DNA of 38,344 nucleotides, from assembly GCA_036496265.1 (NCBI GenBank), contig DASXLL010000070.1:1-38344 (forward strand), read 5' to 3'. The stretch comes from CAYLLN01 sp036496265. Lineage in GTDB: Bacteria > Planctomycetota > Planctomycetia > Pirellulales > Pirellulaceae. Positions 1-8,343 of this stretch are shown in pieces (positions within the stretch are counted from its first letter, which is position 1; each line of letters starts with the position of its first letter). The translations under genes and the position numbers were made by a program. A model generated the notes under the pieces. That model worked only from the letters and a program-made list of their open reading frames with translations, had not been told where the DNA came from and searched no databases.

Positions 1-54
1 CGCGTCGGTCCGTTCCTTCCACCGCTGCCGAAGTTCCTTCCTCGTGCCGTCCAT
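1..54 (-). CDS. 5' end of a leftward gene cut by the window edge
   Basis: A leftward ATG at 52-54 is preceded by a strong Shine-Dalgarno (GGAGGA about 4 nt upstream on the minus strand). The frame stays open for 18 codons to the window edge and begins MDGTRKELRQRWKERTDA, a strongly charged and probably helical start. Too little is present to assign a family. The call rests on the ribosome-binding site and the open frame only. Confidence 0.45.
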   Translation of the reverse strand, partial: MDGTRKELRQRWKERTDA

Positions 55-258
55 GGCTTCCTCCGTTGTGCAAGCTCCCTACAGCCGCCACCGCCCCCAA
101 GTTTACGAGAAACCACGCAGCGCAGATACGGGAATGCACCCTTCCCACGGGCCGTGCTGGTTTTGCTGATTCGCTTCGACTAGATTTAGCAAATAGCGGG
201 CACATCACGGGGTTAGTGGAAGACTGGCTGGGCAAACACCTATCGCGAGGGACCAATC

Positions 259-825
259 ATGTTACTGGGACGACGAACAAAATCATGGGCGACGTTGGCG
301 GCCGGAGTCGCGATCGGCCTGGCCATCGGTGGCGGCCTGGCGATGGGCTTGATCATCGGGCAGCGGAATGCATCGCTGCCAGACAACGTTCTGGCCGAAC
401 TTAAGTTAAAAGCGATGGCCTCACACGGCACCGACACGTTCGCAATTGCGACCGGCTCCGTCGATGACGATGTCGAGGGCCTCTACACGCTCGATTTTCT
501 CACGGGCGATCTGAGCTGTTTCGTCATCAACGCCCGCAACGGTTCATTCGGCGGATTGTTCAAGACGAACGTCGCCGCGGTGATGGGCGCAGAAAAAGGA
601 AAGAAGCCGAGCTACTTGATGGTCACTGGCCAAATCAACGCCGTCGGCAACTACGGTGGCCAGCGGCCGGCGGCTTGCCTCTGCTATGTCGTCGATGCCA
701 ACACGGGCGACGTCGCCGCGTTCAGCTTCCCCTGGGCCAAAGCCGGGACCGCGGCTGGCGTCACACAAGCCACCGAAATGCGACTCGTTGGCAAGTGGAA
801 AGTTCGCAACATCGCCGGCCAATGA
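259..825 (+). CDS. Hypothetical protein with N-terminal membrane anchor
   Basis: This 188-residue protein has a basic start (LLGRRTK) followed by a Gly/Ala-rich hydrophobic segment at about residues 10-33, which reads as an uncleaved signal anchor. The remainder (about 45-188) is a soluble domain with alternating short strands, presumably outside the cytoplasm. The ATG at 259 has GAGGG about 8 nt upstream. The stop overlaps the thiS start (ATGA), so it is the first gene of a thiS-thiG operon. I know no function for the family; planctomycetes have many such anchored hypotheticals. Co-transcription with thiamine genes does not prove a role in thiamine synthesis. Confidence 0.8.
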   Translation: MLLGRRTKSWATLAAGVAIGLAIGGGLAMGLIIGQRNASLPDNVLAELKLKAMASHGTDTFAIATGSVDDDVEGLYTLDFLTGDLSCFVINARNGSFGGLFKTNVAAVMGAEKGKKPSYLMVTGQINAVGNYGGQRPAACLCYVVDANTGDVAAFSFPWAKAGTAAGVTQATEMRLVGKWKVRNIAGQ

Positions 826-1049
826 TCTCTGCGATAACCGATAAAAGCATCGAAATCATCGTCAATGGTCAGCCGCGTGATATCGCGGTGGCGACGACGG
901 TGGCCGTCCTGCTCCACGAGCTTGAAATCCCTCTCCGCGGTGTCGCCGTCGAGATCAACGACCAAATCGTCCCCCGCGCTCAGCATGCCGAGCAATTTCT
1001 TTGCTCAGGGGACCGGCTGGAGATTGTTTCGCTCGTCGGCGGAGGCTAA
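822..1049 (+). CDS. thiS: Sulfur carrier protein ThiS
   Basis: A 75-residue ubiquitin-like sulfur carrier for the thiazole half of thiamine. In the family the C-terminal Gly-Gly is adenylated, converted to a thiocarboxylate and handed to ThiG. The sequence shows the expected pattern: an I-I-V-N-G-Q first strand, the conserved GVAVEIND stretch in the middle, and a C-terminus ending SLVGGG. The start at 822 is chosen because it overlaps the preceding stop (ATGA) and gives the usual length; upstream in-frame starts would run into the previous gene. thiG follows after 44 bp, the usual ThiS-ThiG pairing. Confidence 0.93.
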   Translation: MISAITDKSIEIIVNGQPRDIAVATTVAVLLHELEIPLRGVAVEINDQIVPRAQHAEQFLCSGDRLEIVSLVGGG

Positions 1050-1053
1050 TCGT

Positions 1054-1078
1054 GGGGCAGGCGTCTCGCCTGCCGTGC
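1054..1078. repeat. Short inverted repeat between thiS and thiG
   Basis: GGCAGGCG (1056-1063) and CGCCTGCC (1067-1074) form a perfect 8-bp inverted repeat around TCT, in the 44-bp gap between thiS and thiG. Its phrasing (GGGGCAGGCGTCTCGCCTGCC in part) looks like a dispersed intergenic palindrome that I associate with planctomycete genomes. It could form a hairpin in the operon mRNA. The single copy seen here cannot show that it is repeated in the genome. Confidence 0.55.
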
Positions 1079-1093
1079 GGTAAAATCACGTGC

Positions 1094-1948
1094 ATGTCCA
1101 TAGCTGAATCTCCGCCCGACGCCCTCACCGACAAATCCCTCCGCATCGGTTCACACACGCTTCACAGCCGCCTGATCGTCGGCACCGGTAAATACGACAC
1201 GTTCGAGACGATGCAGGCGTCGCTCGCCCTTTCCGGCGCCGACTGCATCACCGTCGCCGTTCGCCGTGAACGCCTCTACGACGGCCGTGGCAAAAACATC
1301 CTCGATTTTCTCGACCTGTCGCGGTACACGCTGCTGCCCAACACCGCCGGCTGTTACAACGCGACCGACGCCGTCCGCGTCGCCCGCATGGGCCGCGAGA
1401 TTTTGCTCAGCCTGGAAAACTCCGGGGCCGACTGGGTCAAGCTCGAGTGCCTGGGCGACGCCAAAACGCTCCTGCCAGACCCGATCGAAACGCTCAAAGC
1501 CACCGAGCAACTCGTCGCCGACGGCTTTCAAGTGCTGTGTTACACCAGCGACGATCCGGTCGTCGCCCGCCGACTGAAAAAAGCCGGGGCTGCCGCCGTC
1601 ATGCCCGCCGGCAGCCCCATCGGCTCCGGCCAAGGCGTGCTAAACGCCAACAGCATCCGCATCATTCTCGAATGCCTCAAGGATGACGATTTGGAATATC
1701 CCGTCATCATCGACGCCGGTGTCGGCACCGCCAGCGACGTGACGATCGCGATGGAACTCGGCGTCGATGGCGTGCTGCTCAACACGGGCATTGCTCACGC
1801 CCGCGATCCTCTCGGCATGGCCCGCGCCATGAACGCCGCCTGCCTCGCCGGCCGCCTCGCCTATCTTTCCGGCCGCATCCCCAAGCGCATGTACGCGACG
1901 GCCAGCAGTCCCGAAGAAGGCGTCATCGCCACGCGGCCGTATCTTTAA
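1094..1948 (+). CDS. thiG: Thiazole synthase ThiG
   Basis: ThiG builds the thiazole phosphate ring of thiamine from deoxyxylulose 5-phosphate, a glycine imine and ThiS thiocarboxylate. The 284-residue frame from 1094 shows the family hallmarks: LIVGTGKY near residue 27, VAVRR at 54-58, LPNTAGCYNATDAVR near 81, and WVKLECLGD at about 114-122, where Lys116 is the expected Schiff-base lysine. MPAGSPIGSGQG and VIIDAGVGTASD follow as phosphate-binding loops of the TIM barrel. An in-frame extension to 1001 overlaps thiS and is rejected. The protein is slightly longer than the usual 255-270 because of its N-terminus. Confidence 0.96.
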   Translation: MSIAESPPDALTDKSLRIGSHTLHSRLIVGTGKYDTFETMQASLALSGADCITVAVRRERLYDGRGKNILDFLDLSRYTLLPNTAGCYNATDAVRVARMGREILLSLENSGADWVKLECLGDAKTLLPDPIETLKATEQLVADGFQVLCYTSDDPVVARRLKKAGAAAVMPAGSPIGSGQGVLNANSIRIILECLKDDDLEYPVIIDAGVGTASDVTIAMELGVDGVLLNTGIAHARDPLGMARAMNAACLAGRLAYLSGRIPKRMYATASSPEEGVIATRPYL

Positions 1949-1976
1949 TGCAGGTCAAGCGTCCAACGAGACTTTT

Positions 1977-3254
1977 TCACCGTGTCGGCGTCACCTGCGT
2001 CAGATAATTCGCGGCGAACTGCGAAGCGATCATGCCCAAAGGGAGAAAGGCGATGAAGGGAGCGGCGATATTCATGGCCGCGGGCGGAAGTGACTTTTCG
2101 AACTGAATGACCGTCAGCACAAACAGAGAGCCGGCGAGCAGTGCGAGCGTGATGACTGCCATCGCTTGCCGCGGCCAGCCGCTGTCGCACACATAAATGG
2201 CGGAAGCCGGCAGCGTCAGCAGCCCCGTATAAATAGCCGCGATCAGCCACACTTCGCTTCCCGTCGCAAAAAAGCCTCCCAACGACGCACCGGCCGCAAA
2301 CAAGCAAGCGGCTAAAAGATTCGCGCCGCGAACTTGGTTGGCCGACAGCGCATACCAGCCAAAGCGGTCGAGGCGGAGCAACAAATTGAAGAGTGACGGT
2401 GCGAGCCAGGTCAGCAGGGCGAACGCGAAATACAGATACAGCAGCGGCCACAAGAAGGGAGCGAGCTCGGGTGAGGTTCGCGCCAACCCCTGCACCAAAC
2501 GCTGGCCAACATAGGCCCCAATCACCACGCCCCATCGCGCCCCCGGCGTCAGCCGGCTCATCCACAAAAACCACGCCAGCATCCAGCGATACACGAAATT
2601 GCGGGCCTTGAGAGCTTCGACAATTCCGGCCCGCGACCATTCCAGCTCCGGATCGAGCCGCAATGATTCGCGAAAGTGCTCCAGCGCCGGCTTAGGCTGC
2701 CCGGCATGTAGCAGCGCCCAGCCTTGGTTCGCATGCGTATAAGCGTCGTCTGGCCGGCGAGCCAGGGCTTCGCCCATTGTGGCGGCGGCCGCTTCGCGAT
2801 CGCCGAGCTTAACAAGCGCCTGCGCTCGCAAATTCGTACACAGCGTGTGCTCAGGATCGAGCGCTAGCCCTTGGTTCGCGGCGGCGAGCGCTGCCCGCCA
2901 ATCGCTTTTTTGCAATTCGAGGCTGGCCAAAATGCCAAAATAGTTCGCGTCCAGCGGATCGAGCTGGATCGCTTCGCGTATCGCGGCACGAGCCTCGTCA
3001 TAGCGCTGGCGGCCGATCATCACGCGCGACAGCGCGTAATGTCCAAAGGCTTCATCCGGCGCGAGATGAATCGCCCGCTGCGCGTGCTCCGTCGCTTCCG
3101 CAAATTGCTCCAGCTCCCCGAGCGACAACGCCGCAAAACTATGCGTTAAATAATCCTCGCCCTCTTGAGCCAGGCACAGCCGCAACTCCGCGACCGCTTC
3201 CTGGTACCGCCCCTGCTGATACAGCAGCATTCCGCGTTGGAATTGAGCATTCAT
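1977..3254 (-). CDS. TPR protein with C-terminal membrane domain
   Basis: This 425-residue protein begins with about six tetratricopeptide repeats (residues 1-205), each with the W/L..G..A..A pattern, as in MLLYQQGRYQEAVAEL and YALSRVMIGRQRYDEARA. A short linker leads to a hydrophobic C-terminal half (about 220-425) with some six likely transmembrane helices. TPRs mediate protein-protein contacts, so it is probably a membrane-tethered scaffold. It lies 50 bp downstream of the TPR-AAA ATPase gene on the same strand, so the two are probably co-transcribed. The partner and function are unknown. Confidence 0.85.
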   Translation of the reverse strand: MNAQFQRGMLLYQQGRYQEAVAELRLCLAQEGEDYLTHSFAALSLGELEQFAEATEHAQRAIHLAPDEAFGHYALSRVMIGRQRYDEARAAIREAIQLDPLDANYFGILASLELQKSDWRAALAAANQGLALDPEHTLCTNLRAQALVKLGDREAAAATMGEALARRPDDAYTHANQGWALLHAGQPKPALEHFRESLRLDPELEWSRAGIVEALKARNFVYRWMLAWFLWMSRLTPGARWGVVIGAYVGQRLVQGLARTSPELAPFLWPLLYLYFAFALLTWLAPSLFNLLLRLDRFGWYALSANQVRGANLLAACLFAAGASLGGFFATGSEVWLIAAIYTGLLTLPASAIYVCDSGWPRQAMAVITLALLAGSLFVLTVIQFEKSLPPAAMNIAAPFIAFLPLGMIASQFAANYLTQVTPTR

Positions 3255-3304
3255 TCTGAGAGCCTACGGTAATTATTCCACGAGCAATCAGACCGCTCAC
3301 GCGT

Positions 3305-4648
3305 TCAGGAAAGCTTCAAATATTTCAAAATATCGTCGTACACGCCGCCTTGATTGGCGTACAGCGCGTGATTACGGGCCGTGGCGAACCATTCTTTGGT
3401 CGTCGGCTTCAGCGAGGCCGCCGCGGTGACTAGATCGCCAGTAGTCAGTGGCTTCGGCACTCCGGCTTTCAGCGCCTCGCGCAATTTCGCCTCAATCGCC
3501 TGATCAATGACCGCCTTCATGTCTGCCCCGGAAAACTGATCGGTCTTCTTGGCCACATGGGCATAGTCGATGTCTTGCACCGGCTTCTCACGGCACAATA
3601 TGCGCAAAATCGCGGCCCGCGCGGCGGCGTCGGGCGGCGGAACGAACAGCACACGATCGAACCGGCCCGGTCGGCGAAAGGCGGGATCAAGATGCCAGGG
3701 AGAGTTGGTGGCAGCGAGAATCAATAAACCGTCGTTGCTCGCTTGAATTCCGTCCATCTCGGCCAGAAATTGATTGATCAAGTGCCGGCCGGCGCTGTGT
3801 TGCATATCGCTGCGGCGCGCGCCCAAAGCATCGACCTCGTCGAAAAACAAAACGCACGGCTTATTGTCGCGAGCCTGCTCGAACAGCGCGTGCAAATTGC
3901 GCTCGCTGCTACCGATCCACATGTCGAGCACATCGTTGATGCCGATCGCAATGAAGCCGGCTTGGATTTCTCCCGCCGTGGCCCGTGCCAGATGCGTCTT
4001 GCCACAGCCAGGCGGACCATACATCAAAATTCCGCCGCCGATCGCCTTGCCGTAAGCCTTATAAAGCTCCGGATGATTGAGCGGGTGGATGATCTTTAGC
4101 CGGATTTCGTCCTTGAGGGCTTCCATGCCACCGACATCGTTGAACGTAACTTTCGGCCGCTCAATTTGCGTGTCGGGCGCGCTTCCCGGCTCTTCCCAAC
4201 CGGCTCGCACGCGGCCATCCACGATTTCCGATTCTTCAACCGTCGCATCGATTCCCAGCCGGCTCGCGAACTCCTCGTCTGCCACCATTTCATCTTTTTC
4301 CACGCCCAGCTTGTACTGCGCCACCGCCATCGACACTTCGCCGCGGCGGAACAACAGCTTGGCCAGCAGCACATGCGACAGTCCCGGCGCGGCCCGCTGC
4401 TTCGTCAGCACTTCCACAATCGCCAGCGCCGCCGAATCCTTCTGCTGCGCCATGAACGCCCGCGCCAAGCCCAGCTTCAACCCAACGTTGTCCGCATCCA
4501 GCGATAGCGCCTGGCGATATTCAATCTCGGCTTGCTCGGGCTGCCCCTGCGAGAGAAGCGTTTCCGCCAAATGTTGACGGAGCGGTACATTATCCGGCGA
4601 CAGGCGCAGGGCTTCCCGCAGTGCGGCAAGGGGATCGTGGCTGGACAC
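3305..4648 (-). CDS. TPR-containing AAA+ ATPase
   Basis: A 447-residue protein with an N-terminal TPR segment (about 1-120) and a classical AAA module (about 165-440). Walker A is GPPGCGKT at 211-218 and Walker B is VLFFDE at 265-270. AATNSPWHLD gives sensor 1, and RRPGRFDR near 325-332 carries the arginine fingers. The closest known style is the Cdc48/FtsH-like classical AAA group, which remodels or unfolds proteins. No protease domain follows. The TPRs probably recruit substrate or partner. It is the first gene of a leftward operon with the TPR-membrane protein. Confidence 0.9.
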   Translation of the reverse strand: MSSHDPLAALREALRLSPDNVPLRQHLAETLLSQGQPEQAEIEYRQALSLDADNVGLKLGLARAFMAQQKDSAALAIVEVLTKQRAAPGLSHVLLAKLLFRRGEVSMAVAQYKLGVEKDEMVADEEFASRLGIDATVEESEIVDGRVRAGWEEPGSAPDTQIERPKVTFNDVGGMEALKDEIRLKIIHPLNHPELYKAYGKAIGGGILMYGPPGCGKTHLARATAGEIQAGFIAIGINDVLDMWIGSSERNLHALFEQARDNKPCVLFFDEVDALGARRSDMQHSAGRHLINQFLAEMDGIQASNDGLLILAATNSPWHLDPAFRRPGRFDRVLFVPPPDAAARAAILRILCREKPVQDIDYAHVAKKTDQFSGADMKAVIDQAIEAKLREALKAGVPKPLTTGDLVTAAASLKPTTKEWFATARNHALYANQGGVYDDILKYLKLS

Positions 4649-4792
4649 AATAGCAGTTATGCAAGGAGGCTTGGGCGTCGAACTGGCAGTGTCGCCGTCC
4701 GTTGGCGCGTCGTCAAGCTTACCGATCGCTTAGTTGACATTGGCAATGCATCGCGCGCGTCGGTACGATGGCAATCATGAGGATCGGGCAAC

Positions 4793-5383
4793 ATGTCTGA
4801 TGTCGTCACACAACCGTCTGGATGGGAAAGGGCGGCCTTGGCGGCAGAAAAAGTCCTAGAGCGGCTGAAGCAGTCCACCACCGCGTTGGAGCAGGCGGGC
4901 GTGCCTTATGCGGTCGTCGGCGGCAACGCGGTCGCGGAATGGGTTGGCCGGGTCGATGAAGACGCCGTCCGCAACACTCGCGACGTGGATATTCTCATCC
5001 GACGCAGAGATCTGCCGGCCGCGAAAGTTGCCCTGGAGCAAGCGGGATTTGTCTATTGCCAAAGCTTTGGTGTGGATATGTTCCTGGATGGTCCCGAAGG
5101 GCGGCCAACTTCGGCTGTTCATCTCCTGTTTGCCGGCGAGCCCGTCCGAACTGGCGATCAAGTAATTGCTCCCGACGTGAACGAGTCGGAAGCCGCGACG
5201 GGATTCCGTGTCGTCTCGCTGGATGCTCTGGTTCGTATGAAGCTGACGGCGTTTCGCGACAAGGACCGAACTCACTTGCGTGATCTCATTGGCGTCGGCC
5301 AAATCGATCAAACCTGGCCCGCCAGGCTGCCGGCAACCTTGGCCGCCAGGCTGCAGCAGTTGCTTGATAATCCAAATGGCTAG
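4793..5383 (+). CDS. Nucleotidyltransferase-like protein
   Basis: A 196-residue protein with features of the minimal nucleotidyltransferase (DNA polymerase beta-like) superfamily. YAVVGGNAVAEW at 39-50 is the glycine-containing helix cap, and DVDILI at 64-69 holds the two acidic metal ligands. DALVRMKLTAFRDKDRTHLRDL near 143-164 resembles the downstream helix of AbiEii/MNT-like toxins and related proteins. An AGGA sequence lies upstream of the ATG. No antitoxin-like gene is adjacent, so a toxin-antitoxin role is not supported here. The specific substrate is unknown. Confidence 0.75.
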   Translation: MSDVVTQPSGWERAALAAEKVLERLKQSTTALEQAGVPYAVVGGNAVAEWVGRVDEDAVRNTRDVDILIRRRDLPAAKVALEQAGFVYCQSFGVDMFLDGPEGRPTSAVHLLFAGEPVRTGDQVIAPDVNESEAATGFRVVSLDALVRMKLTAFRDKDRTHLRDLIGVGQIDQTWPARLPATLAARLQQLLDNPNG

Positions 5384-5526
5384 ATCATCCGTTGCTTGGC
5401 TGGCTTAACGCGATCTTCATGCGCCAGCGGTCCAAATCGTAGCCGTGCTGCAGCGAATATACTGCTAGAGACCATAGAACATGGCTAATTCTTCGATTTA
5501 CTATCCATTCTTCCAGTGGGGCTTTC

Positions 5527-6306
5527 ATGCCGCCGCCAAAATCGGTTCTGCCGGCGACTTGGGATTTGCCAGCGGAATTTCGTGCGCGTGTCGGTGACAA
5601 AGTGGGGCGGCAGCGGGCTATGGTGGCGGATGACCACCTGCTGCTGGTGCTGCATCGGCCGCCAAGAGCCAACGACGACGAGCGCGTCGGCCGCTTTCTC
5701 TGGCGCAAGCCCGATGGCTCCTGGCAATCGAGCGATTTGGGCAACGGCGCAGCCGTGCTCACGCGGCATTTAGATGAATTTACAGAATTGGTCGAGCAAT
5801 TTGGCCATGAGGAGGACGAAGCGGTTTCCATTGCTGAATACTACGGAGTGCTCGACGGCATGACGCCCGTGCACCGGGCAATTCGCAATCTTCACGCGGC
5901 GCTACAGGATGCTCGTGAAAAAATTCCCGCCGACCGCGACCTGATTAACGCTCGTGACCGGGCCTACGAGCTGGAGCGATCGGCGGACCTGCTAATCAGC
6001 GATGTTCGCAACGCCCTGCAATTTGCTGCGGCCCGCAAAGCCGAGGAGCAAGCGGCCGCGTCGCACCAAATGGCAGTGTCGGCCCATCGCCTGAACATGC
6101 TGGTCGCTTTTTTCTTCCCGATCGCGACGTTGACAGCGATTTTTGGAACCAATCTGACGCATCCACTGGAGCGTTATATTCCGCCACCTTATGCGTTTTT
6201 TCTGGTGATCAGCGCGGGCGCGGTGCTCGGAGCAGTTTTGGCGGCGTATTTGATCAGCTTATCGCGAAACGCCAATCCGCAGGGAACGAAGGCAACGCGA
6301 AATTAG
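5527..6306 (+). CDS. CorA-like membrane protein
   Basis: A 259-residue protein with a cytoplasmic alpha-helical region (about 75-185, rich in charged coiled coil) followed by two C-terminal transmembrane helices (about 190-208 and 222-245). Between them is FGTNLTHPLE, which matches the position of the CorA GMN selectivity signature but reads GTN (207-209). CorA-family proteins are pentameric Mg2+ channels; the shorter length and Met-to-Thr change make the transported ion uncertain. The ATG at 5527 is the first good start. It stands alone between unrelated genes. Confidence 0.78.
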   Translation: MPPPKSVLPATWDLPAEFRARVGDKVGRQRAMVADDHLLLVLHRPPRANDDERVGRFLWRKPDGSWQSSDLGNGAAVLTRHLDEFTELVEQFGHEEDEAVSIAEYYGVLDGMTPVHRAIRNLHAALQDAREKIPADRDLINARDRAYELERSADLLISDVRNALQFAAARKAEEQAAASHQMAVSAHRLNMLVAFFFPIATLTAIFGTNLTHPLERYIPPPYAFFLVISAGAVLGAVLAAYLISLSRNANPQGTKATRN

Positions 6307-6348
6307 CCGACGTCGAACATCGAGTCGAAGAACTCCGTCGTTATTGGT

Positions 6349-7443
6349 TTAGTATGTCGCTGCGAGTTCCTTGGCAGTCTTCTTCCCACTGGCGAGGCGG
6401 CCGCAGGTTTCGCGGAGGATGGTGGCGGCTTGGCGACACTGGGCTTCGGTCACGTCGAGGTGGGTAACGAGGCGGATTTGGGTGGGGCTGGTGGTGAGGC
6501 AGAGGAGGCCGGCGGCTTTGAGTTCGGCGGCGAATTCGGCGGCACTGTATTCACGAGAGGCGGCGAGGCGGGGTTCGACGCGGAAGATGACGATGTTAGT
6601 TTCGACGCTGTCGGGCTGGAGCGAGAGGCCGTCGGTGGATTTGATCGCTTCGGCGAGGATTTGGGCGTTGGCGTGGTCGTCTTTCAGGCGTTGGCGGTTG
6701 TTCTGCAGGGCGTAGAGCGCGGCAGCGGCGATGATGCCGTCTTGGCGCATGGCGCCTCCAAAGAGTTTGCGATGGCGGCGCGCTTCTTTGATCACGTCCT
6801 TCGAACCGGCGAGAGCGGAGCCGACGGGTGCGCCGAGGCCTTTGCTAAAGCAGACGCTGACGGTGTCGAAATATTTGCACCATTCCGCTTCGGCAATGCC
6901 CGTCGCGGCGACAGCGTTCCAGAGGCGGGCGCCGTCGAGGTGTGTTTTCAGGCCGCTTTCATGCGCCCAGTGGCAAATCGCGGCGACGTTCTCGATCGGT
7001 TGGATTTTTCCCGCGCCGCGGTTGTGCGTGTTTTCGAGACAGACGAGGCGGGTGCGGACGAGATGGTCATTCTCGGGACGGATGAGGCCGCGGAGTTGAT
7101 CGACGTGGAGGACGCTGTTTTTGCCTTCGACGGTTTTGGCGACGACGCCGCTGAGCTGAGCGAAAGCGCCTTGCTCGTAGTTGTAAATGTGGCAGCCGGC
7201 CTCGCAGATGAATTCGTCGCCGGGTTTGCAGTGAATGCGGACGCCGACTTGGTTGGTCATCGTGCCGGAGGGCATGAAGAGGGCGGCTTCTTTGCCGAGG
7301 ATTTCAGCCGTGAGCTTTTCGAGCCGCTGGCAGGTGGGATCGATGTCGATGACGTCGTCGCCGACTTCGGCGTTGGCGATTGCTTGCCGCATGGCGGCGG
7401 AGGGGCGGGTGACGGTATCGCTACGAAGATCGATGAGAAACAT
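6349..7443 (-). CDS. ltaE: Low-specificity L-threonine aldolase
   Basis: A PLP enzyme that cleaves L-threonine or allo-threonine to glycine and acetaldehyde. The 364 residues cover the whole fold. LRSDTVTRP opens the protein (6-14), MPSGTMTNQ (57-65) binds phosphate, and His86 in CHIYNYE stacks on the cofactor. HLDGARLWNA (168-177) holds the Asp170 that pairs with the pyridine nitrogen. CFSKGLGAPVGS (198-209) carries Lys201, the internal aldimine lysine. It is 40-70 bp from its neighbours and probably monocistronic. A second glycine-linked enzyme, Kbl, is encoded 0.9 kb away. Confidence 0.95.
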   Translation of the reverse strand: MFLIDLRSDTVTRPSAAMRQAIANAEVGDDVIDIDPTCQRLEKLTAEILGKEAALFMPSGTMTNQVGVRIHCKPGDEFICEAGCHIYNYEQGAFAQLSGVVAKTVEGKNSVLHVDQLRGLIRPENDHLVRTRLVCLENTHNRGAGKIQPIENVAAICHWAHESGLKTHLDGARLWNAVAATGIAEAEWCKYFDTVSVCFSKGLGAPVGSALAGSKDVIKEARRHRKLFGGAMRQDGIIAAAALYALQNNRQRLKDDHANAQILAEAIKSTDGLSLQPDSVETNIVIFRVEPRLAASREYSAAEFAAELKAAGLLCLTTSPTQIRLVTHLDVTEAQCRQAATILRETCGRLASGKKTAKELAATY

Positions 7444-7508
7444 AGAGAGCTAGAATTTCATGGTTTTGGGGTCAAAACACTAAATAATCATATGCCTCGG
7501 CGATGAGG

Positions 7509-7790
7509 CTAATGGGTTGAGAGCGCCTGCGGAGCAGACTTCTCGTCCGCGGCCAACAATACGTATGAAACACGACGGCTGGCGGCAGATGCGCCATTGG
7601 GAAAGAAAACTGGAATGCGAGTCTCATCGCCATCGACGATCGTTACAATTTCCCCTTGCGACGGCGGGAAATCTTCCGGGTGGCGGAGCGTGCAGTGTTC
7701 CGATCCGACCTGGCCGAGTTCAATTTGCCGGCCATTCAAAATCAGAAACAGTTCGACATGCGTCGAGTAGCCGGAGGAATTGTCGGTCAT
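7509..7790 (-). CDS. Small hypothetical protein
   Basis: A 93-residue protein beginning MTDNSSGYSTHVELFLILNG. It is rich in beta strands, with an acidic middle (VTIVDGDETRIPV) and a hydrophobic VSYVLL near the C-terminus. The start at 7790 is favoured over the longer in-frame extension because AAGAGG lies about 8 nt upstream and the extension only overlaps the divergent gene. Its start codon overlaps that of the rightward kinase-like gene (CAT/ATG sharing 7789-7790). No family is recognised. Confidence 0.65.
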   Translation of the reverse strand: MTDNSSGYSTHVELFLILNGRQIELGQVGSEHCTLRHPEDFPPSQGEIVTIVDGDETRIPVFFPNGASAASRRVSYVLLAADEKSAPQALSTH

Positions 7791-8280
7791 GGCGGAACCT
7801 CTTGCGAACGCTGAGGAACGAGCCCGACTGTTCTGCGACCAGTCAGGAATGTTCCCCATCAAACTATTAGGGCATGGAATCGATGGTAATGTTTGGCAAA
7901 CGAATCGCCAATCCGCGGTGAAGGCTTTCGCTCGCGAGGACACGTATCGGCGCGAGCGAGATTGCTATCGCAGATTGTTTGAAAATGACGTGGATATCTT
8001 GGCGGGATTCGACGTTCCTCTCTTAAAAGACTATAGCAACGCGCTGTTGGTCGTTGAAATGTCGCTTGTCTCTCCTCCCTGCATTCTCGACTTTGGGAAG
8101 GCGTATGTCGATTCGCGGCCGGATTATTCGGCGGAGGCGCTGGCGGAAGCGGAGGAAGGGGAGCGGGAGTTGTTTACGGAGGAGCAATGGAAGCAGGTGC
8201 GGTTGGTGCGGGCGGCGCTCTTGCGGTATGGGATTCATTATTTTGATGCGCGGCCGAGTAATGTGATGTTTCCGAAGTAG
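7789..8280 (+). CDS. Minimal protein kinase-like protein
   Basis: A 163-residue protein with a compressed kinase-like plan. LGHGIDGNVW at 27-36 resembles a glycine-rich loop and Lys45 in SAVKAF the ATP-anchoring lysine. LLVVEM at 86-91 resembles the hinge, and IHYFDARPSNVMF at 149-161 resembles the catalytic loop with H, D and N in order. No DFG-like motif or C-lobe follows, so activity is doubtful unless a partner completes the fold. The ATG at 7789 (GGAGGA about 10 nt upstream) is preferred to the TTG at 7780, which lies too close to that Shine-Dalgarno. It shares its start with the divergent small gene. Confidence 0.68.
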   Translation: MAEPLANAEERARLFCDQSGMFPIKLLGHGIDGNVWQTNRQSAVKAFAREDTYRRERDCYRRLFENDVDILAGFDVPLLKDYSNALLVVEMSLVSPPCILDFGKAYVDSRPDYSAEALAEAEEGERELFTEEQWKQVRLVRAALLRYGIHYFDARPSNVMFPK

Positions 8281-8289
8281 GAATCAAAT

Positions 8290-8315
8290 GACAGAAAAAT
8301 GGGGGACAGAAAAAT
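8290..8315 (+). repeat. Direct repeat of GACAGAAAAAT
   Basis: GACAGAAAAAT occurs at 8290-8300 and again at 8305-8315, separated by GGGG. It lies in the 63-bp gap between the kinase-like gene and kbl. It reads like an intergenic dispersed repeat, but only this copy is visible. No coding role is apparent. Confidence 0.5.
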
Positions 8316-8343
8316 AGGAAGTGAGTCGGTGAGTGGTGAGTGT

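Noticed and set aside
66..404. Rightward 112-codon frame at the left edge
   Set aside because: Overlaps the better-supported membrane protein starting at 259; no ribosome-binding site and shadow-like composition.
4734..4765. TTGACA box as promoter of the nucleotidyltransferase gene
   Set aside because: The only TACGAT-like -10 lies about 24 bp away, too far for a normal promoter.
6430..7506. Rightward 358-codon frame
   Set aside because: Exact antisense of the threonine aldolase gene; its Gly/Ala/Asp-rich reading is a shadow of a GC-rich gene.
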